Of a stretch of 5,965 nucleotides of DNA, positions 5,701 through 5,965 are shown piece after piece; position 1 is the first letter of the stretch; every line of letters starts with the position of its first letter. The notes under the pieces were generated by a model that had not been told where the DNA came from, ran no database searches, and worked only from the letters and a program-made list of their open reading frames with translations. The stretch spans positions 1 through 5,965 of the forward strand of contig JAHCKJ010000141.1 of assembly GCA_026125835.1 (NCBI GenBank), written 5' to 3'. Both the position numbers and the translations under genes were made by a program. This stretch comes from Sphingopyxis sp. (lineage in GTDB: Bacteria; Pseudomonadota; Alphaproteobacteria; Sphingomonadales; Sphingomonadaceae).

Positions 5701-5965
5701 TCAGCGCGACAGTTTTTTGTAAGTCGTCGCGTGCGGGCGCGTTGCGCCCTCCCCAAGACGGCGGATCTTGTCCTCCTCATAGGCTTCGAAATTGCCCTCG
5801 AACCATTCGACATGGCTGTCGCCCTCGAACGCCAGAATGTGCGTCGCGAGGCGGTCGAGGAAGAAGCGGTCGTGGCTGATCACCACCGCGCAGCCCGCGA
5901 AATTTTCGAGTGCTTCTTCGAGTGCGGCGAGCGTTTCGGTATCAAGATCGTTGGTCGGTTCGTCG
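5701..5965 (-). CDS. ettA: Energy-dependent translational throttle protein EttA, C-terminal part (runs off right edge)
   Basis: The last 87 codons of an ABC-F ATPase are visible in the minus direction; the window edge cuts the gene upstream. The fragment starts in the Walker B/D-loop of the second nucleotide-binding domain (DEPTNDLDT), continues to the switch histidine (VVISHDRFFLDRL), then FEGNFEAYEEDKIRRLGE, and ends in a basic tail (ATRPHATTYKKLSR). This ending, with the EEDK..RLG segment followed by a short basic tail, matches EttA rather than Uup, YheS or YbiT, which carry longer C-termini. EttA binds the ribosomal E site and gates the start of elongation according to the ADP/ATP ratio. 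The start and first ABC domain are outside the window, so intactness cannot be judged. The thioesterase gene follows after five bases. Confidence 0.92.
   Translation of the reverse strand, partial: DEPTNDLDTETLAALEEALENFAGCAVVISHDRFFLDRLATHILAFEGDSHVEWFEGNFEAYEEDKIRRLGEGATRPHATTYKKLSR

Overview
The window is an ordinary, gene-dense stretch of a GC-rich alphaproteobacterial chromosome. Protein character and gene order point to a sphingomonad, perhaps Sphingopyxis or a close relative; this is my judgement from familiarity, not from a database search. Supporting signs are the fused IspDF enzyme, a dusB gene directly ahead of ntrB, a COQ10/RatA-like gene behind lipA, and strong third-position GC bias that produces many long antisense shadow frames.

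Layout from left to right. Positions 1-345 (minus) hold the N-terminus of the nitrogen sensor kinase NtrB, cut by the window edge. Positions 342-1340 (minus) hold dusB, whose stop overlaps the ntrB start. A 96-base divergent gap (1341-1436) carries a possible promoter and small repeats. It is followed on the plus strand by ispDF (1437-2615) and, four bases later, the stand-alone NMN deamidase gene pncC/cinA (2620-3177). The end of pncC overlaps the convergent ratA-like gene (3120-3599, minus), which follows lipA (3608-4561, minus) in one operon. A 41-base divergent gap containing a perfect 10-bp inverted repeat separates lipA from a plus-strand beta-carbonic anhydrase gene (4603-5241). Ten bases beyond it ends a convergent PaaI-type thioesterase gene (5252-5695, minus), which lies five bases behind ettA (5701 to the right edge, minus, C-terminal part only).

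The genes are housekeeping: tRNA dihydrouridylation linked to nitrogen control, isoprenoid precursor synthesis (MEP pathway), NAD precursor salvage, lipoate synthesis with a quinone-binding START-type protein, CO2/bicarbonate balance, and ribosome-associated translation control. No RNA gene, mobile element, CRISPR array, phage or defence gene is visible, no gene-free stretch exceeds 100 bases, and I see no undescribed system. The points worth a second look are small: symmetric DNA between lipA and the carbonic anhydrase gene, paired repeats in the ispDF leader, a coding overlap between two convergent genes, and several tightly coupled or non-ATG starts.
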